This document shows, in pieces, positions 58,317 through 64,000 of a DNA stretch of 64,000 nt. How positions within the stretch are numbered: the stretch's first letter is position 1; each line of letters starts with the position of its first letter. The stretch spans positions 11,412,501 to 11,476,500 of the forward strand of contig NC_088309.1 of assembly GCF_910592395.1 (NCBI RefSeq). The letters run 5' to 3'. A program made the translations under genes and the position numbers. Source of the stretch: Lineus longissimus (taxonomy: Eukaryota; Nemertea; Pilidiophora; Heteronemertea; Lineidae). Below the pieces are notes generated by a model. It was not told the origin of the DNA. It saw nothing but the letters and a program-made list of their open reading frames with translations, and ran no database searches.

Positions 58317-61300
58317 CTGTAAAAAGGAAACAACCACCTGATAAGCGCAAGGGTGTTGGACACCTTTGCCAAGTTTACGTAACCTGATCGTGGTGCACTT
58401 GTAGCGGAGCTATGGTGCTGCTAGGCTATGGACTTGGCTTAATGCTCGTGCTGTAAAGGTCGGGTTCTACGTACTAATTGTTAGGGCTCGAATTCCTTAA
58501 CTCTCAAAAATGCTTAGCTGAAATAATGTTGACTGTGAAAAAAGGCAAAAGTGTGAACCTGTAATTCATAAGTATGAAAGCACGCTCCGTGTTGTGTTGT
58601 ATCATGTTCATAAATTGAGCTGTTTAACAAAATCAAGTCTTGGGCAGGACCACGGTGCATATACATGTATTAAATGACCCAAACATTATTGGTTTCCTGA
58701 GCAGCGAAGCCAACGGAGAGAGGAAAAACCCGCGCAGAGGAGGATGCAATGAAACAAAGAGTGTGGCCGGGGCGTCGACTGGACTGATTAGGTATGAGAA
58801 TTGGAGAAGATGACGGGGTCTTTAGTGAACGGATGTTGCATGATGAAAAATGACGTATGCTAATTTGTTATCAAATCATCAAGTATGCATATAATAACTA
58901 TAGCTTTGGGTACTCATTTAATAATCATCACGTTGCAAGAAATGTTCCTGTAATCATCCAATACGAATTTACTGTGAAGAGCCTTTTTTTCCACAGCTGA
59001 AACATGCCAAAGATGCGAACTGCCTAGCGTTCATGGGATGTCTATTTTTATATCGGTTTATAGAAATGGACGCACAGAGAAGTTATGACCTGCGACATTG
59101 ATAAGCTACGTAGTGTCGCTAAATGAATTATGCTGTTTCTCATAAGCCATTTTTAATACTCGACACCCTTTTCATACTATCACTCTGTCTTCTTCATTTC
59201 TCCCACAAAATAAAAAAACACCCCTTTGTTGAACCCTAACTATGAATAATGCACTATGGACTTCACACGTATACTGCTGGTCGATATTCGAGGGACTTGA
59301 TGACGTCTTCGATCCCCTTGGCAATTTGTAATTCAATTATCATTTCTCTCATGAAGACCACAGGGGTGTTTAGGGAACTGATCCACTAGATCTGGTTGTC
59401 CCTCCAAGCTCGTGTCAATGTCAATATTTCGTCTTCGCTCAGATTTCCGACTTAATTGACAATCAAATTGTTTTGAATAAGAAGGTGGCGAAGTGATAAA
59501 ATTCATGTCAGTTGAACTTAGTTTGATTAGCTGTGCATTTAGATGTGGATATTACAATTTACTGTATTGGTATTTGGTTCAACGGTGTTTGGAACAAATT
59601 TACTGAAAATGGTAGCTAAGATATTAACATATAAAGAGTGTTTAACTGGTTTTAGCGCACCCATTTTCAACAAACCTAAAGACGGTAAACATAAACCAGT
59701 GTTATTCGAGTGAGGGAGGTAGGCCTTCTGTTAGGTTGAACAATACTACCCGTAAGCAATGTTTACAGAGTGTTTCGGCCAAATAGTTATGCTCGAATTT
59801 ACGGCTAGGTTGACGTTGTCCAAACGAACAGACAGGAGGGTATGTTGACCAAGAGTAAGTTTGCACATGGCCGGCGAATAAACTAAAAATGAACAGGGAA
59901 ATAAAAGACAGGCTGCGACATTATTGTGAAAAAATACCAGAGCTGACTCATGCCGTAACCTGTCACGGTTTTGAGTTTTTGGGGCTTCAGTGCAGTGTTA
60001 GAGTAATCTGCAGACCAAGTATTCAGTCAGGTTTGCACTTCCTCTTAGAATGTCACCATTTGTGTTCGGGTTATTTACAAATATCTTGTGTCAGTGTGAC
60101 TTTTCTATGGGACATTTGCATGCATGTATATCGAGGTTTATGAATGACCATAGTGTACTACAGTACAGTTTCATTGTAATCTTAATCATAATGTCCACCC
60201 AAAGCATTTTTTTCAAGTATGGCGTACGTTTCGAAAAATTCTAGCTGTCAACAAAAACATTTTCTTGCTTTTGATAGAAGTGGGGCTAGCACATTTATTT
60301 TGACAGGATCACAGGATGACACCATCACTGGCATCAGTTATCGTGTGCATTAGGTTTTGAAAGTGAAGTTTCCCTCTTTAGCGTTTGTAAAAATTCGCAC
60401 ACTCACATGTTCTACACAAAATTACCTGTAGGTTAAAAGCAAATGCCACGTATGCTTCACAAAGAGAACTTTATGAAGATACCAAAAGCACGATTTTTAC
60501 AGTACATAATGTAGTTTATCAAACACTCCCATGTATCAATTTAAGACACTTGCTAGTACTACATTCAAGTACATTACTGCTGTTTGAACAGACGTAGACC
60601 AAGTGTATCAAGGGGGAGAGAAAGAAGACGAATGCCTTGGGCGTCGCCATCGGAAGTCTTTGAAGAAAATTCAAATTCAATAAACTCTTGTTTATGGACC
60701 CTCGAAAGTATCAATAAATTATTTCGGATAGTTTTAAATTTGTTCAAAGTATTTCCCGGCTCAGCTGCCAACAATGGGTTTACTAAAATGTTTTAATCTA
60801 AAATTGGGATAAAAGGAAAACACCGAATTGAAGGTGAAGTAGTGAATTAAGTTTTCATTTATAATTTTTGTAATAAATGCCAATTATAGTGGTATCCATT
60901 TTCTGGAGGAGAGCTGAAGGGCATTACCAAAATGCCAGAGTTGTTAATCAGTAACCTTCAATGCCTTAAATGCGTCGTAGTGACAAAATTTGAACGCCAA
61001 GACAAACGCATTGCGGAAGCTGTGTTTCAACATCAACAGTAATTTGGGGAAATTCCAGCAGAAAGTTTTAGATTTTACTAGGAATCCAAACTGTGTGGCT
61101 TCGATGGGGCATTGTGTTTCTTGTGCATCCAATCCGCATTTCTCCTTGACTAGATATGCATTTCAGTACAAGTGGAACGTTTTAATAGCCCCTACAAAGT
61201 TCTGCCTTACTAATAGTAAGAGCCAGGATAATCATATGCATTGTATAGAGAGAGGAGGTATTCAGTTGAAGAAGTGAACACGCACTGGCAATAAAAAGTT

Positions 61301-64000
61301 CAATAATACTTATATGATATTTTCAATTTAATGAGCGTATTTAGAAAAATTGGATTGTGGCACATTCTACCAAACAATTTATTGAAATGTATCATAAATC
61401 TGGTTATGACTTTTAACACCCAAAAGCAAATAGGCAAAACGACTTGAATTAAATAAACCAACAGTGAATTTAAACCGTGGTTACGAAATCGATTTCAATT
61501 GAAAGTTGCTTCACCTAAATTATAAGTGCTTTTATTCTATGTTTTATTGCAATATCTCGACGATGACTGACGGTCTGATCATGGAACCATTTTTAGTATC
61601 AACTTAAACCTACTCGAGTGTTCCATTTTGTTTTATATCCGAAACAATGGGCTGAAAACAACTGAACCAAAAGAGTGCGTTTCATGGAGGCGATCTTTGT
61701 CGACACTGCATGAAAAATTAATATGCGATCATCACTTCTTTCATGGGAGAGCGAGGGACAATTGGTTGCACCTATTTTCCCACACTGAAGCAGAGTAGGG
61801 ATCGATAGTGCCCACGGGCTGCCCGGCCGCGAGCACGCTCGCACCGTCACGACCTACTCGCCAGTTCCGCCCGTACCATGTCGAGCGAGAAGTGGACCTC
61901 CGCAGCGGAAGACAACCTAAATTGCTAATTATTGATGATTTATACAAAACATTCTCGTTGTGTCTGCTACAATGAAATGTTTGCAAGCAGAATATTTTGT
62001 TTGAGCAAATGTAACAATGGTAAAATGCTTTGTTTTTTTAACACTAGTGACATTACGACCTTTATTGGAAACACCATGGTCACCACTGATTGGCCTTTAT
62101 TTGATAGACATTGGCGCAATCATCACAACCGCAAAAACAGATTTGCCTTTACTGGAGAGGTACCAGTCGCAACAATCAAAACTGATTCGCCTGTACTTGA
62201 GAGACGACATCAGTCACAACCACCAAAACTGATTTACCTTTACTTGAGAGACCACATCAGTCACAACCATAAAACCGATTTACTTTTACCGGAGAAATAT
62301 CTGTCACAACAATCAAATCTGATATCAGTCACAAACATCATAACTAACTAGCCTTTACTGGAGAAACTTCTGCCACTTGGCAATTACAATGTAGGCCTTT
62401 ACATGATTATTGAAGAGACATCAGTCACGTCCACCACAGCTGATTGGGACTGACTGGAGAGATTCTGGTCCACTCCACACCATGAGGCAAAATCCTGCCA
62501 GTGTAAGTCAACAGTCGCCAAAATATTATTCGTGGCAACTTGTGAATAGAACTGATCAAGTCTGCTGACAAGGGAGACAAAAAACCCTCTGTCATGTCTG
62601 TGTCACAACTATCACAACTAAGAGGTCTTTAAAGGAGACTTCTGTCGCAACCACAGACGATATTTGCCTAGAGATTTTACCAGATACCGAAGTTTCGCCA
62701 CCGCATTCAGCTTCTACTAAATATGATACCTCCGTATATATGCCGATAATGGATTTTATTTTAGATCCCTTTGTTCAGTATCAGGCCTTAACTGCAAAAC
62801 GTTGAGTGAATAGGAATAAGGAATGCTGTCAATTGATATTTACATTTTTATATTGGCTGAGGCCTATTTTCGTTTTTTGTGATTTGTATCCCTGGGGTCG
62901 TATCAATGTATGACTAAATACTTTATTGAAATTAGATATGCCTTCAGATACACTGGAGGCAGTCTTAGGTACCGTATCTCTAAAGTGGTAGACGAACTCA
63001 GAAAATAGTGATGCATCGAAGATCGACAGTATACTATGCTGTGGTATGAATATTAAAGTCATGGATATTAGTGTCAATGTACTACGTAATATGCAAACTA
63101 CGTGTACTCTGTTCAGATACTTTTTTGAATGCAAATACGACAGCATGGATGATTGAGTATTAAATTAAGTTTTAAATACTGTGAGAATAATCTATGCATT
63201 TGAAAAAGCCGCTCAGAGACGTATTTTATTCCACCAATGGCATTAGTTGTACTCTGTTTATTTGAATGTATAGTTGCAACGCTAAGGCAATTGTCACGAT
63301 CATAACAAAGGAACTGATTTGATATTCATCTTTCACTTGGAAAAATATCATCATATTCATGTAACAAATAGCTAATACGGAAAACAATCATGATTGCATC
63401 ACACGTATCATCTAGGTGATACTAGAACTCAGAAAAAAATTAGCAGACTTTTTATCACTTCCCATTGCATTTATATGGATCCCGAAAAAACATCCTAACT
63501 GGCAATACTTATGAATATTATACAAAAAGGCACACAATGTCATACAGTAACTAACTGGATAAAACCAGATACACATCATCATAATACGCCTAGCTGTTTG
63601 ACAATCCTGTCTACACAGGGTGTTCCAAAAAATGTACACATTACATGGCGATACTTGGAAACCGTAGAAAGTAAAACTAAATCATTGTGCATGGAACTGC
63701 CATTCAGATTCCTTCATAGTTTTTTTTTCACCAGTTTCATCATCTTTCAGCCTGAATAACCCTTTGAAAGCAACATCGTCCTGGCAAGCCACTTTCTGCC
63801 TCATTAGATTCAGACAGCCACATGCGCCCATCCCATTCCATATGACTCTTCGGAATATTGAGTGCTAGTTATAACCTCATATAGTTCGATTTTTCGATTT
63901 CTTGTCAAAGTAAACATAGACCTAAAACTAGGACGAAAATGTCGTTAAAGTTGTGATTTTGTTTGGTATAACACTCTCGAGCCATTTTTCGGTACCTACA
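58317..64000 (-). other. isl: islet upstream intron, running off the right edge
   Basis: If the gene model is right, this is intron between the homeobox-side exon and the LHX3-binding exon. I looked on the minus strand for the homeodomain recognition helix (WFQN followed by a Lys/Arg run) and for LIM-type Cys/His spacing and found neither. The homeobox exon is therefore expected beyond 64000. Apart from the tandem array at 62086-62470, the stretch is AT-rich and unremarkable. A small GC-rich patch (61790-61910) has an open minus frame but no recognised domain. Confidence 0.6.
62086..62470 (+). repeat. 43-47 bp minisatellite
   Basis: AAAACTGATT-type unit starts are at 62134, 62178, 62225, 62271 and about 62314. 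Each unit has AAAACYGATTTRCCTTTAC, then YGGAGAR, then ATCAGTCACAACCA. The right end decays gradually. The unit length is not a multiple of three, so the open frame through it is not evidence of coding. Confidence 0.85.

Noticed and set aside
61741-61986. GC-rich minus frame with a DPYSASVWENR segment resembling a C2-domain loop
   Set aside because: Only a few residues fit, and it would lie inside the islet upstream intron on the same strand with no splice support.
61932-62351. 139-codon frame through the minisatellite
   Set aside because: The 43-47 bp unit is not a multiple of three, so the open frame comes from low stop density in the repeat.
58317-64000. Homeobox or LIM exons of islet
   Set aside because: No WFQN-type recognition helix or Cys/His LIM spacing was found in any minus frame.

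Overview
This is animal nuclear DNA. It holds part of one recognisable gene and is otherwise non-coding. Long stretches lack any convincing reading frame, the two real exons have GT-AG splice signals and sit almost 10 kb apart, and the sequence is full of short palindromic and tandem repeats. ACATGTA-type words recur throughout. That, together with the repeat families, suggests a marine invertebrate bilaterian (lancelet, hemichordate, mollusc or brachiopod-like). I cannot place it more precisely from sequence alone.

The gene is islet, a LIM-homeodomain transcription factor, on the minus strand. Its penultimate exon (58137-58316) encodes the conserved LHX3-binding segment containing [11 protein letters not shown]. 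Its last exon (48149-48289) encodes a 46-residue tail and the stop codon. A 9.85-kb intron separates them in phase 0. The exons for the two LIM domains and the homeodomain are not visible between 58317 and 64000, so they should lie beyond the right edge.

Just past the stop codon, at 47972-48131, are three perfect TGACGTCA sites. Two follow an ATTGG (inverted CCAAT) box at similar spacing. A 28-bp triplication carrying TTAAGTG words lies beside them. This is the most regulatory-looking sequence in the window, and it overlaps the presumed 3' UTR.

The islet intron contains a foldback element (49720-49826), two related remnants of a protein-coding sequence on the plus strand (51668-51988 and 52840-53022), several tandem repeats and a 127-bp hairpin (57007-57133).

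The left 47 kb (downstream of islet) behaves like a gene desert. It contains short palindromic DNA-transposon families (pogo-like at 10537 and 11842; AACCAGGCCCTG-ended at 8054 and 9464; foldbacks at 15527, 30219 and 37909), a compact dispersed element with different direct repeats around each copy (18294 and 34426), minisatellites (8212-8570 and 40355-40720), and a homeodomain-site-rich block (8955-9333). Developmental regulators such as islet are often flanked by deserts holding enhancers, and islet is known to be linked to scaper in many animals. I found no scaper exon here. No complete gene, rRNA, confident tRNA, CRISPR array or new gene system was found.
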